From positions 1 through 64,000 of the forward strand of contig JAEUWI010000015.1 in assembly GCA_016791475.1 (NCBI GenBank): a DNA stretch of 64,000 bases. Reading direction: 5' to 3'. This document shows, in pieces, positions 1 to 8,843 of this stretch (the stretch's first letter is position 1; every line of letters starts with the position of its first letter). The notes below the pieces were generated by a model. That model had not been told where the DNA came from. It searched no databases and saw only the letters and a program-made list of their open reading frames with translations. A program made the translations under genes and the position numbers. The stretch comes from Candidatus Hydrogenedentota bacterium (GTDB lineage: Bacteria > Hydrogenedentota > Hydrogenedentia > Hydrogenedentales > JAEUWI01).

Positions 1-27
1 CCTCCAACGGCGCCCCCGGCTTTCCGC

Positions 28-56
28 GCCCGCCCGGGGGGGGGGGCGGGCTTTTT
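28..56 (+). terminator. Rho-independent terminator of an off-window gene
   Basis: An 8-bp G/C stem (28-35 with 44-51) closes an 8-nt G loop and is followed by five T at 52-56. It is oriented to end a plus-strand transcript entering from the left edge. Confidence 0.7.
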
Positions 57-367
57 CTTCACCCCCCCAGGACTCGCTTCGCTCGCGCCTGGGCTACGAT
101 ATGCCGCTCCTTCGGAGCTAATACTGCGGAAGTATATACTGTCAACGGCGGTTAGCCTCCCGCATTATCGTCACAAAGATTGACGTTGGAACGGCGGGGC
201 CTGATGAATTCTCACCGGCAAAGCCGGTGGTTTAGCTTGGATTAAGTCGTCATCAATGAGGTAGACCGCTCGAAAGAATTATCGACTCGAAATCCAGTTC
301 CGCCTCTTTCAACATGGTCAACTTGGTCCACATAGTCCATTTGCCAACTCGGTCCAAGAAGCCCTTT
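57..367. other. Gene-free stretch with REP-like hairpins
   Basis: No convincing gene is seen here. Small foldbacks are visible: CCCAGG (66-71) with CCTGGG (88-93), GCTCC/GGAGC around TTC at 106-118, and CACCGGC/GCCGGTG around AAA at 213-229. They look like dispersed repetitive extragenic palindromes rather than terminators, because no T-run follows them. The 74-codon plus-strand frame starting at 314 is the reverse of the end of the next gene. Confidence 0.4.
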
Positions 368-1672
368 TCACAGCCCCACATCAACCTTCACCGCTTCGGG
401 ATGCGCGTCCGTCACGGAGTGGGTATGGACATGAACCGCGCCGGTGGCGATATCCACAGACACGAGGCGCTGGGGCGAATCGCGGAGGGCATCCGAAATG
501 TCGGGGTCCCCTTCGAGGTATTCGTGTCCGAAGATTAGAATGTTTTTCTCCATTTTCTTCACCGATTGAACATTCGTGAGCGGCAGGGCGGCTTCCCACT
601 GCACCTTGCCCACCGGTCCCGTAACGCGGGCGAGCCGGAGTTTCCCGGCTTGCCCCAGACGCTCCCGGTGCAATACGAAAACGCTGGCGGGATCGGTGGC
701 CCACAACGCGGGAAGCTGCTGCGCCTGGGAATACTCGCGGAGCAGACCCGCGTCCAGAAACTCGGGAGCTTCGGGCAATGGTTTGAGCTCGGTGTAATTG
801 CGGTACATCGGGATCGTCTCGTCGGGCGTGTGCGCCTTGGCGCCCCACACACGCCGGCGGACTTCCGGCGTGAGTGCGGTCGGCCTGTTGCTGGTTTCGA
901 GGACCTTGGCCTCCTCCTCCGTCAACAGGCCGATGTAACTATCCGTCAGTTCGACGCCGCGCACCAGATGGAGCCCCGAACCGCCGGGGGTGATGAATTC
1001 GGGCGGATACGCGCCCTCCTTCGGAGGCTGGGGAACGGACTCGACTGCGGTGACTTTGAAGGTGGCCGGATCGACCCGCCACTGGCGGGCATCCGCAGCC
1101 GTGATGCACAAGCCCCGGTGGTCGAATATGATATAGCGCGAATCCGTCGGCATCAGCCCCTTCAATTCCGGGTTCAGCGCCTCCACCTTACCCACCGGCG
1201 CGATTACCGAGCCGTCGGACGCGGCGAGCGCCACGAGTTTGTCATGGAGCAAGAGCCAGACCGCGTTCCCATCCACGCCGAGGAATTCGCGATCAATCAT
1301 GCCGCCGCCCCGCTCGGTTTCCAACCGATTGCGCCAGATCGGCTGTGCCGTGGCCGCGTCCACCGCCCACATGTCGACGTAGAACTCGGTATATTCGTAG
1401 CCGGAACTGTGGCGGCCCGGCTGGCGGATCCTGCGCCATTGTCCCGTGAGGAGGTAGGCCCGCTCCCCTTCGGCGGTCTTCGCGAAGACAGGCGCGCCAA
1501 AAAGCCCGAAAGGACTGTAGCTGGCCTCGTTAAAGGACTTCGAGATCAAATAGATGGACAAAGGCAACAGGGCGGCGACGCATAAACCAACCAGGAAACG
1601 CAACCCGACACCGCCAGAATTTGCCTGGGAAAGAGGGTTGACTGCTGAAGATATTGGCGCGGGACTTGTCAC
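368..1672 (-). CDS. Membrane-anchored beta-propeller-like protein, PA2928-type, copy 2
   Basis: A 434-aa protein with one hydrophobic segment near residues 24-44, so it is probably anchored with its body outside the cytoplasm. The body has repeated blade-like stretches of the pattern WAVDAATAQPIWRNRL, typical of PQQ-like propellers that coat a domain with Trp/Asp-rich strands. It is a clear paralogue of the next gene (1713-2987): YLLTGQW, ERGGG, LMPT and ITAADARQWR occur in the same order in both. The wording of these motifs recalls the PA2928 family of uncharacterised proteins, a recognition from memory with no function attached. It is last in a minus-strand run of lipoprotein, copy 1, copy 2, with a 40-nt gap after copy 1. 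The role is unknown. Confidence 0.7.
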   Translation of the reverse strand: MTSPAPISSAVNPLSQANSGGVGLRFLVGLCVAALLPLSIYLISKSFNEASYSPFGLFGAPVFAKTAEGERAYLLTGQWRRIRQPGRHSSGYEYTEFYVDMWAVDAATAQPIWRNRLETERGGGMIDREFLGVDGNAVWLLLHDKLVALAASDGSVIAPVGKVEALNPELKGLMPTDSRYIIFDHRGLCITAADARQWRVDPATFKVTAVESVPQPPKEGAYPPEFITPGGSGLHLVRGVELTDSYIGLLTEEEAKVLETSNRPTALTPEVRRRVWGAKAHTPDETIPMYRNYTELKPLPEAPEFLDAGLLREYSQAQQLPALWATDPASVFVLHRERLGQAGKLRLARVTGPVGKVQWEAALPLTNVQSVKKMEKNILIFGHEYLEGDPDISDALRDSPQRLVSVDIATGAVHVHTHSVTDAHPEAVKVDVGL

Positions 1673-1712
1673 GATGCTGTCTCCCTGTGGGGTAACTTAC
1701 CAAGTAAACATT

Positions 1713-2987
1713 TCACAAGCCTGCATTGATTTTCGCCGCTTCCGGGTGGGTTTCCAGCGCGGAAAAGCTGAAGTGACGCACCGCGCCACTCGCGAGGTCG
1801 AGCGCCACGAGTCGCCGCGGCGAATCCCGTAAAGGATCGGTCACCTCGGGGTCGCCCTCGGTGTACTCAATCCCAAGAATCACCACCGTACTGTCCAGAC
1901 GGCGCACCGACTGAACTTCCGTCAGGGGCAATTGGGTATCCCAGAGAACCCTGCCGTCGATCACCGACAAACGGGCCAGCCGGAGCTTTCCGGCTTGGCC
2001 CAGGCGCTCGCGGGAAAGGAGCAGCACGCTGTCGGGCTCGCCGATCCGTATGGCCGGCAACTGGGATGCCCTGTCGTATTCGCGGAGGAATTTACCCCCG
2101 AGATAATCCGCCGTACCGGGCACCGGCGAGACATCAACATAATCCGGCTGCTCGCCGAAGAACGTGGACTGCTTTACGATCCGCGCGCTCCATATTCTTC
2201 GACGGTCATCGTTATAGGAGTCGCCGAGGTTGTTGTGCTCCTCAAAGAACTTCGCTTCATTGTCGGTCATCATCCCAAGCCATCGCTCCGCCGTCTCAAC
2301 GCCCCGGACCATGTGCAATTGCGTGCCATTCGGGGTGTAGTAGACGGGTGGATAGGCCCGCGGATCGGGTGGGGTGTCGGGGGCAACGGGGAGGGCTTTA
2401 AAGGTATCCGGGTCGATTCGCCACTGGCGCGCGTCCGCGGCCGTAATCAGGAGGCCGCGACCGTCGAAAGTGAAGTAGCGATCTTCCGTCGGCATGAGCC
2501 CCCTCAATTCCGCATTGCCTTCCTCCAACTTTCCCGACTTCAGCAGCACGGAGCCGTCCAGGGCCGAAACCGCCACGATGTGCCGCCTTATCTTCAGCCA
2601 CACGGTGTTTCCGTGAACCCCCATGAGACTGCGATCACCATAGCCGCCACCGCGCTCCGATTCGAGGCGCTTTCGCCAAAGGGGCTTTGCCGTTGCGGCG
2701 TCGATGGCCCAGAGGTCGACGTGAAAGTAGGTGGTCATTCGTCCGCTGCGGCCCTGCCCCCTGGGGGTGTAGGTCCGCCACTGTCCGGTCAGCAGGTAGA
2801 CCCGATCACCCTCCGCATATTTCGCCACCACCGGGGCGCCGAAATTGCCCAAGGGGGTGTAGCCGGCCTCGAAAAAGAAGCTGAGCGCGTAGTAGACGGC
2901 CATGGCAATGAGACACAGGGTGCCCAGTGTGTAGATTGCCTTGTGCGCGGCCCCACCGAAGCTCCGGCGTTTAGCGTCCGCACTCAT
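1713..2987 (-). CDS. Membrane-anchored beta-propeller-like protein, PA2928-type, copy 1
   Basis: A 424-aa paralogue of the neighbouring 368-1672 gene. It has a hydrophobic segment at about residues 15-37 and then the same series of motifs (YLLTGQW, HVDLWAIDAATAKPLW, LMPTEDRYFTFDGRGL, ITAADARQWRIDP). The C-terminal part carries RERLGQAGKLRLARL, also shared. Its start codon overlaps the stop of the upstream lipoprotein gene by 4 nt (ATGA), so the two are probably translationally coupled. The pair arose by tandem duplication and has diverged strongly. The function is unknown; a surface or periplasmic scaffold or sensor fits the topology but is only inference. Confidence 0.7.
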   Translation of the reverse strand: MSADAKRRSFGGAAHKAIYTLGTLCLIAMAVYYALSFFFEAGYTPLGNFGAPVVAKYAEGDRVYLLTGQWRTYTPRGQGRSGRMTTYFHVDLWAIDAATAKPLWRKRLESERGGGYGDRSLMGVHGNTVWLKIRRHIVAVSALDGSVLLKSGKLEEGNAELRGLMPTEDRYFTFDGRGLLITAADARQWRIDPDTFKALPVAPDTPPDPRAYPPVYYTPNGTQLHMVRGVETAERWLGMMTDNEAKFFEEHNNLGDSYNDDRRRIWSARIVKQSTFFGEQPDYVDVSPVPGTADYLGGKFLREYDRASQLPAIRIGEPDSVLLLSRERLGQAGKLRLARLSVIDGRVLWDTQLPLTEVQSVRRLDSTVVILGIEYTEGDPEVTDPLRDSPRRLVALDLASGAVRHFSFSALETHPEAAKINAGL

Positions 2988-3985
2988 GGCTTGGCGTCCA
3001 TCATGGGAAAGCGATGTATGGCGTAGAGCGGCGGTGAATTGGAGATCGCGCCGGCATTGATCCGCACCGTTTCCGAAGATTCAAAAGACTTCAGGGTAAA
3101 CTGCTCCCAGTTCGTGCGGTTCTTCTTGCGCTTCCAGTAGGTGGTCTCCTGTCGCTCTTTGACGAGGCCCGTGGACACATCCGCGTAGATCGAGCCGCGC
3201 TTGCCGCCTTTGTAGCTGGCCCAATCGGATTCCGGTGGCGGGGCAAACTCACCCGCCGTCTGGATATACCAGAGATCATCCCGCCGACTGATCAGGCGAA
3301 TCGACTCCTTCGCAGGCAGATAGGGCCATGGTGAATCGGCTTGCGGCGCGGACCACATATCGCCGAGACGCACGGGGCCCTTCGGCAGGTATCCATAGGT
3401 CTCCAGCAAATGGCGCCGGATCGGCCGGTCGTCAATGTGCGCCATGAACACACGCCGCCAGGCGTGCCGCAAAACCGGATCCAGTTTCGCGAATTGAAGA
3501 TCGCTGCGCGAAACGACGGCCGCCACTGAATTCTCCAGCGCCGTCAATCCGTCAATGTGACAGATACCGCCGTCCGCATTTACGGTGAACGTGAACGGAT
3601 GAAGCAGAATCGCCTGCTCGAGGTCCTTGAAGAGGGACTCCATTTCGGGAGGACGGAGGCGATCACCTCGGGGCGTCACCACCCAGTCGTCCATGGCGTA
3701 GATTCGGGGAGTGACGGAGAACTCCGTGTCCCCCGCGCGGCTGCGCTGGAGGCTGCGCAATTCATAGACGAAGCGGGTGAAGCCCTCAATGCGGATCTCT
3801 TCCCCCATGAACCCGTAACGCCCGGTACTGCGCCGGGATGCTTCCACCCAGTGGGGGGTGTTCGACGGCACATTCAAGCGCAACGAAAGGGGCTCGCCCT
3901 TGCGCAGGGGCACCTGCTCCGCTGTTCGGCAGGCGGAGAGGCCCGCGACGGAGAAAATCAGGAGGGTGGCCAGTGCTGCTTTCAA
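2984..3985 (-). CDS. Lipoprotein of unknown function
   Basis: A protein of about 333 aa. I place the start at a TTG (3983-3985), because a GAGG Shine-Dalgarno lies 9 nt upstream and the product then begins directly with a lipoprotein signal, MKAALATLLIFSVAGLSAC, with LSAC as lipobox. The longer frame, from TTG at 4084, would add a charged 33-residue leader that makes no sense before a signal peptide. The mature part has no domain I recognise; it is about 315 residues with mixed beta-rich character and no further membrane segments. It is coupled by a 4-nt overlap to the following paralogue pair, which suggests one exported complex. Confidence 0.65.
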   Translation of the reverse strand: MKAALATLLIFSVAGLSACRTAEQVPLRKGEPLSLRLNVPSNTPHWVEASRRSTGRYGFMGEEIRIEGFTRFVYELRSLQRSRAGDTEFSVTPRIYAMDDWVVTPRGDRLRPPEMESLFKDLEQAILLHPFTFTVNADGGICHIDGLTALENSVAAVVSRSDLQFAKLDPVLRHAWRRVFMAHIDDRPIRRHLLETYGYLPKGPVRLGDMWSAPQADSPWPYLPAKESIRLISRRDDLWYIQTAGEFAPPPESDWASYKGGKRGSIYADVSTGLVKERQETTYWKRKKNRTNWEQFTLKSFESSETVRINAGAISNSPPLYAIHRFPMMDAKP

Positions 3986-4107
3986 TCGGGTTTTCCTCGG
4001 GGCCAAGTGCCAGGGCAACACTACCCAAGGGCAGGCGCGCGGATCAAGCCGGGGGTGACCGTCGGATGGAGCCGTACCTGGCAAAATGGGTATGCCAGGC
4101 GTGACGC

Positions 4108-5349
4108 CTACTTTGCGTCCTTCACGTCGTAGGCAATCAACACGTCGCCGTGGCGGATATAGAGCCGACCATCCGCGATGGAAGGGTGGGCCCAGTGGAC
4201 ACCTTCCCCCAGCTCCACCTCAAACTCGCTTATCGCCTGGAAGCGATCCGGCGACATGCGGGCAAGTCCGAGGGTTCCCTTCTCGCTGTAGCAATAGGCG
4301 AGACCGTCGGCCACCGTGATAGAGCCTTTGCCCACGCCGCGCTCTTCCCACTTCACCACGCCGTCCGAAGCAGACAGACACACCCACCGGCCGTTCATGG
4401 TCGAGCCGTACAGATGGCCACCCTGAAATATCACTCCACCATGATGATTGTTGAGGGTCTCGTCGGCCCAGCGCTGCGTAATTGATTTGCCATCCGCGGA
4501 AAGCTCATACATGACACCGCCTTTACGGTGGCCACTGGTGGCATAGAGAAAACCATCCGCATAGACGGGCGCCACCGCATGGTTCTGCAGCTCCTCCGTC
4601 TCGTCAAAGGGCGTCCGCCACACCACCGCGCCCGTCTCCGGATCCAGCCCGGCGAGGGTTGTCGTCACCAGCGTAACAATCAGGCGGGTCCCCCCGCGTT
4701 CGATGAGAATGGGCGAACAGTAGGCCGATTGATCACTGAGTCCCTTGCTGGCCCAAATCGTCTCGCCGTTCGATTTGTTCAGCGCGACCACACTCGCATC
4801 CGGGCCGCCCGGCGTCACGATCAAGCGATCACCGTCGAGCAGGAGCGACTCGGCGAAGCCCATGGCCGGCGCCGTGCCTCCGAAATCCTTTGCCACATCA
4901 CGCTGCCAGAGCAAGGCGCCCGTTTCCGCGTCAAAGGAGCACACCACGCCATGACTGCTGATGAGATAGGCCCGGCCCTCATTGATGGTGGGCGTGTAGC
5001 GGGTACCGGGATAGGTCTTCTCCCATTCCGGACCATAGGGCGTGGACCAGAGTTTCTTCCCGTCCAGATCGAAAGCGTGAAGATGGCCCTGCTTGTCACT
5101 GCCGAGCATGCCGGTGAGGTAAATCCTCTCTCCCGCGATCACCGCCGACGAGTAGCCCTCGCCCAATCCCTCGGCAACCCAGCGCGGCTTCAGTCCCTCA
5201 GGGGGCCACGCTGTCAGAAGGCCTGTATCGGGCGAAATTCCATTGCGATCTGGTCCGCGAAACTGGGGCCACTCTCCCCCATGGGCGCTCGCGCCGATAA
5301 CCAATAACAGGCCTGTCAGTAAACTCATGGAACTACCATACCACTGCAA
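4108..5349 (-). CDS. Exported PQQ-like beta-propeller protein
   Basis: A 413-aa protein of the PQQ-binding-like (quinoprotein/BamB-type) beta-propeller class. The start is TTG at 5349, backed by AAAGGAGG 8 nt upstream. A signal peptide occupies residues 1-25 and ends near GASAHGGEW. The mature N-terminus WPQFRGPDRNG is the hallmark of the large planctomycete-type family. Blades repeat the pattern of aliphatic strand plus DxETGAxxWxR (for example SFDAETGALLWQRD, GLDPETGAVVW). No dehydrogenase catalytic residues or cytochrome motif are evident, so an enzymatic PQQ role is not supported; binding or scaffolding outside the membrane is more likely. It has its own promoter at 5419-5447. Confidence 0.8.
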   Translation of the reverse strand: MQWYGSSMSLLTGLLLVIGASAHGGEWPQFRGPDRNGISPDTGLLTAWPPEGLKPRWVAEGLGEGYSSAVIAGERIYLTGMLGSDKQGHLHAFDLDGKKLWSTPYGPEWEKTYPGTRYTPTINEGRAYLISSHGVVCSFDAETGALLWQRDVAKDFGGTAPAMGFAESLLLDGDRLIVTPGGPDASVVALNKSNGETIWASKGLSDQSAYCSPILIERGGTRLIVTLVTTTLAGLDPETGAVVWRTPFDETEELQNHAVAPVYADGFLYATSGHRKGGVMYELSADGKSITQRWADETLNNHHGGVIFQGGHLYGSTMNGRWVCLSASDGVVKWEERGVGKGSITVADGLAYCYSEKGTLGLARMSPDRFQAISEFEVELGEGVHWAHPSIADGRLYIRHGDVLIAYDVKDAK

Positions 5350-5418
5350 CGGATTAACCTCCTTTGTGAACCCGGCCCTGCGGTCACTACCGCGCCCAAC
5401 CGCAAACGGCAGACGCCC

Positions 5419-5447
5419 ATCATAACGGGAGCACTTTCAATACGCAA
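5419..5447 (-). promoter_or_regulatory. Sigma-70-type promoter for the beta-propeller gene
   Basis: On the minus strand, TTGCGT, a 17-nt spacer and TATGAT predict a start site near 5412, giving a leader of about 63 nt to the TTG start at 5349. Confidence 0.6.
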
Positions 5448-5460
5448 CGTGACTCCCGGC

Positions 5461-5490
5461 TTGCGCGGTTCTCGGGCGGGGGCGTATCAT
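5461..5490 (+). promoter_or_regulatory. Candidate sigma-70-type promoter for ispG
   Basis: TTGCGC at 5461-5466, 18-nt spacer, TATCAT at 5485-5490. Transcription would begin near 5497, after the longest possible ispG start, which argues for an internal start. It lies divergently beside the promoter at 5419-5447. Confidence 0.45.
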
Positions 5491-5580
5491 TCCCCGTCAC
5501 CATTTTGCGGGTGCTGCGGGAAAATGAGGTTCCCGAAGGGCCGCCGCAACGAAGCACTTCTTTCAACATTCACCCTCACA

Positions 5581-6822
5581 ATGAGTTTACATCGAATGAC
5601 ATTGCAGGCAAGAAAAAACACCATCGGCGTCAATGTGGGTGGTGTACAGGTCGGCGGAGGAGCCCCCGTCGTCGTCCAGTCCATGACCAACACCGACACG
5701 GAGGACGCCCCCTCCACTGCCCGGCAAATCGTGGAATTGGCCGAGGCCGGGTCCGAGCTGGTCCGCATTACGGTCAACACGCCCAAAGCCGCCGCAAGCG
5801 TTCCTGAAATCATGGAGCGCGTTCGGGATGCCGGGGTGAGTGTTCCCGTGATTGGCGACTTCCACTACAACGGTCACCGGCTCCTTACAGCCCACCCGGC
5901 CTGCGCGGAAGCTCTGGCGAAATACCGGATTAATCCCGGCAACGTTGGCAAAGGTGACAAACGGGACGAGCAGTTCGCAACCATCTGCAAAATCGCCAGA
6001 GACAACGACAAACCGGTACGAATCGGCGTAAACATGGGCTCGTTGAACCAGGAACTGGTGATCGAGCAGATGCAGATCAATACCGATGAAAACCTCGGCA
6101 AGTCATCGGAAGACATTATTAACGACTGCATGATTCTCTCCGCGATACAGTCCACCGACCTCGCGCTGGAGGCCGGATTGCGCGAGAACCAGATCATCAT
6201 CTCCTGTAAGACCAGCGTCCCGGTATACCTCATCGAGCTTTACCGTAAGCTCAGTGCCCAGACCCGACAGCCCCTCCACCTCGGCCTCACCGAAGCCGGC
6301 ATGGGCATGAAGGGCCAGATCTGGTCCGCCGCCTCCATGGGCCTCCTGCTTGGAGAAGGCATCGGAGATACCATCCGTGTCTCCCTCACCCCCCAGCCGG
6401 GTGGCGATCGACGCGAAGAAGTCTACGCGGCGCAAGAGATATTGCAGTCCCTCAACATCCGCCAGTTCGCCCCCAGTATCACCGCATGCCCGGGCTGCGG
6501 GCGGACCACCAGCACGACGTTTCAGGAGCTGGCCGCCGAGACACAGGATTATGTCCGCCTTCGCATGCCCGCCTGGCGCAACGAGTTTGAGGGCGTCGAA
6601 ACCCTCAAGGTGGCGGTCATGGGTTGCATCGTGAACGGCCCCGGCGAATCGAAGGCCGCCAATATTGGAATCAGCCTGCCCGGCAACGGAGAAGACCCCG
6701 TCTGCCCGGTCTTTGTAGACGGTGAGAAGTATGCCAGCTACTCGGGGACGAAAGACGAACTGGCAAACCAGTTCCGGCTGCTGCTGGAAGAATATGTGGG
6801 GCGGACCTACAGCAGGAAGTGA
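5581..6822 (+). CDS. ispG: 4-hydroxy-3-methylbut-2-enyl diphosphate synthase
   Basis: IspG (GcpE) converts methylerythritol cyclodiphosphate to HMBPP in the non-mevalonate isoprenoid pathway, using a [4Fe-4S] cluster. The protein is about 413 aa from the start chosen here, the short two-domain form. The N-terminal TIM barrel opens with VGGGAPVVVQSMTNTDT and contains INPGNVG. The C-terminal cluster domain carries CPGCGR and GCIVNGPGE, supplying the three cysteines and the catalytic Glu of the family. The open frame extends to 5449, but the likely promoter (5461-5490) and family alignment favour ATG 5581 (or 5596); neither has a strong Shine-Dalgarno. The DUF6807 gene follows after 36 nt, possibly in the same transcript. 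Confidence 0.93.
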   Translation: MSLHRMTLQARKNTIGVNVGGVQVGGGAPVVVQSMTNTDTEDAPSTARQIVELAEAGSELVRITVNTPKAAASVPEIMERVRDAGVSVPVIGDFHYNGHRLLTAHPACAEALAKYRINPGNVGKGDKRDEQFATICKIARDNDKPVRIGVNMGSLNQELVIEQMQINTDENLGKSSEDIINDCMILSAIQSTDLALEAGLRENQIIISCKTSVPVYLIELYRKLSAQTRQPLHLGLTEAGMGMKGQIWSAASMGLLLGEGIGDTIRVSLTPQPGGDRREEVYAAQEILQSLNIRQFAPSITACPGCGRTTSTTFQELAAETQDYVRLRMPAWRNEFEGVETLKVAVMGCIVNGPGESKAANIGISLPGNGEDPVCPVFVDGEKYASYSGTKDELANQFRLLLEEYVGRTYSRK

Positions 6823-6858
6823 CGGACGCGACAGCACGTGCTTCCAGGGAGACGTTGG

Positions 6859-7857
6859 ATGAACAGCATCGTACCAGCCAATCAGACTTTCGCTCGCCCC
6901 AGGACGATCAGGATTCGGCTGATTATTTCCGCACTGGCGCTCACCTGTTGCGTGGTCTTTCGTACGGACGCTGCGGGCTTCACGCTGGAGGAGTCCGATC
7001 GCCAGCTTACCATTCTGGAAGCTGGCAAGCCGGTTTTGACGTACAACTTCGGTCGCGTCGATCCACCCGCAGGCGTGGACGTGGAACGCTACTGGCGCTC
7101 CAGCTACATTCATCCCCTTTACGGTCTCGATGGCGAGATCATGACGGACGATTTTCCCGAAGATCACTATCACCATCGGGGCGTTTTCTGGACCTGGCCT
7201 GAGACCATGGTGGGCGAACGCAAGATAGACGTTTGGACCATCGTCGGCGCCCACCAATTGTTTCAGCGCTGGCTGAAGAAAGAAGCCTCACCGGATCGCG
7301 TCGAAGTCGGCGTGGAAAACGGCTGGTTCTTCGATGGCGATCCGAAGCCGAGGGTACTGGAGACCATATTCTTCACCGCCCACCCCGCACAGGATACGTT
7401 TCGCGCCCTGGACTTCCACCTCAAGTTCACGAATGTGTGCGAAGAGAACGTTACGTTCGAGGGAGCCAAGGACAAAGGCTACGGCGGCTTTTCTTTCCGT
7501 CCCAATGCGGACAACAAGCCTTTCTCCTTTCTGACCGCCAAGGGGATCGTGCCGGAGGACGCGCTGAGCTTTGAAACGCCCTGGGCCAGCATAAGCTGGA
7601 AGCAAAAAGACGGTGCGGGTACTTCCGGAATCGCCATGATGCAGCACCCGTCCAATCCAGGGTTCCCCCACCCTGGCTGGATTTTTCGGCACTATGGCTT
7701 CCTCGGTGTCTGCTGGCCCCACGAGCAGACCCACGTCCTAAAGCCGGGCGAATCCTTTGAATTGAAGTACCGCCTGCTGGTGCAGCACAACCTCGACGGT
7801 GAAAATGCGCTAAGCGACTTGTTCAAACAGTATTTGGACGAATCCACAAAGCATTGA
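6859..7857 (+). CDS. DUF6807 (PmoA-like) exported protein, first copy
   Basis: A protein of about 332 aa with an N-terminal signal segment ending near TDAAG. ATG 6859 is preferred over GTG 6838 because GGGAGA lies 6 nt before it. The family mark is the histidine-rich stretch DHYHHRGVFWTW, and later PHPGWIFRHYGFLGVCWPHE. This matches the DUF6807 family, sometimes labelled methane oxygenase PmoA although it is unrelated to particulate methane monooxygenase. Family members usually sit in carbohydrate-degradation loci and are beta-sandwich proteins, perhaps glycan-active. The next gene is a paralogue whose frame overlaps this one by a few nucleotides only at its open reading frame, not at its likely start. 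The activity is unknown. Confidence 0.75.
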   Translation: MNSIVPANQTFARPRTIRIRLIISALALTCCVVFRTDAAGFTLEESDRQLTILEAGKPVLTYNFGRVDPPAGVDVERYWRSSYIHPLYGLDGEIMTDDFPEDHYHHRGVFWTWPETMVGERKIDVWTIVGAHQLFQRWLKKEASPDRVEVGVENGWFFDGDPKPRVLETIFFTAHPAQDTFRALDFHLKFTNVCEENVTFEGAKDKGYGGFSFRPNADNKPFSFLTAKGIVPEDALSFETPWASISWKQKDGAGTSGIAMMQHPSNPGFPHPGWIFRHYGFLGVCWPHEQTHVLKPGESFELKYRLLVQHNLDGENALSDLFKQYLDESTKH

Positions 7858-7895
7858 CGCGTCTGCGTGCCGCCTTTTCACCGAAGGAGTATCCC

Positions 7896-8804
7896 ATGGA
7901 GCACATCGGTCGCTCGATCCTGTTTGCGGCGCTTCTTAGCTTACCGATGCTTCCCGGCGTCTTTGCAGTTGAATTAAAGCTTCAGGCCCGTGCTGGTCAA
8001 GATCAAATTGAGGTCATTACCGGCGCTGAACTGATCACCGCGTACAAATACGCGCCCGCACAGAAGTATCCCTATCTTTTTCCCGTAAACGGGCCCGTAT
8101 CCGGGCAATCCGTCACTACGGAAAGCGCCGATCCCTATCCGCACCATCACTCCCTCTTCTTCGCCTGTGATCGCGTTAACGGCGGCAACTACTGGCAGGA
8201 AGGCAACGAGCGCGGACAGATTCTTTCACAGGGACCGGTGATCGAAGTGGCTGAAGGCGCGCGCGTCGTTATTGTGGATGAATGCCTTTGGAAATTGCCG
8301 GAGGAAGACGCGGTCATGAAAGACCGGCGGCGCATTTCCGTGTCCGCCCCCTCCGAATCGCTCCGGCTGATTGATTTCGAAATTGCTCTGGAACCGCTGG
8401 TGGATATCACCATCGAAAAAACCAACCACTCCCTTTTCGCAGCGCGGATGACACCCGAACTGAGCGTTCAGTCCGGCGGGGTACTGGTTAACGCGCAGGG
8501 CGATGTTGCGGAGGCTGGCACGTTCGGCGTGGCGTCACCCTGGTGTGATTACTCTGGCTCCCGAAACGACATCCGGGAAGGGCTTGCCATTCTCCAGCAC
8601 CCCTCCAACCGATGGTATCCCGCCAAGTGGTTCACCCGGGATTATGGCTTCTTTTCACCCACGCCCATGTACTGGCCCGAGGGCGATGCAATCATGCTGC
8701 CGAAGGGCGAAGTGGTAACCTTGCGCTATCGCGTCATCGTGCATTCAGGCGAGCTGTCGAAAGCAGACCTTGCCTCCATGCACCAGCGCTATGCCGCCGA
8801 GTAG
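7896..8804 (+). CDS. DUF6807 (PmoA-like) exported protein, second copy
   Basis: A protein of about 302 aa beginning at ATG 7896, with GAAGGAG placed 6 nt upstream. It has a clean signal peptide of about 24 residues ending LPGVFA. The family signature appears as YPHHHSLFFACDRVNGGNYW and, near the C-terminus, YGFFSPTPMYWPEG. It is homologous in layout to the preceding gene (central His cluster, C-terminal WYPAKWFTRDYGF) but quite diverged, so the duplication is old. The pair may bind or cleave the same glycan in the periplasm; this is inference from the family's usual neighbourhoods. The gene ends 39 nt before the convergent oxidoreductase gene. Confidence 0.72.
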   Translation: MEHIGRSILFAALLSLPMLPGVFAVELKLQARAGQDQIEVITGAELITAYKYAPAQKYPYLFPVNGPVSGQSVTTESADPYPHHHSLFFACDRVNGGNYWQEGNERGQILSQGPVIEVAEGARVVIVDECLWKLPEEDAVMKDRRRISVSAPSESLRLIDFEIALEPLVDITIEKTNHSLFAARMTPELSVQSGGVLVNAQGDVAEAGTFGVASPWCDYSGSRNDIREGLAILQHPSNRWYPAKWFTRDYGFFSPTPMYWPEGDAIMLPKGEVVTLRYRVIVHSGELSKADLASMHQRYAAE

Positions 8805-8843
8805 CAACGCAGCCTGGCAATCAGGTTCAGCCTGAGCCGGGTG

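Noticed and set aside
6859-8804. Methane monooxygenase subunit (from the PmoA label of the family)
   Set aside because: The proteins are soluble and exported with histidine-rich beta domains; true PmoA is a polytopic membrane protein. The label is historical.
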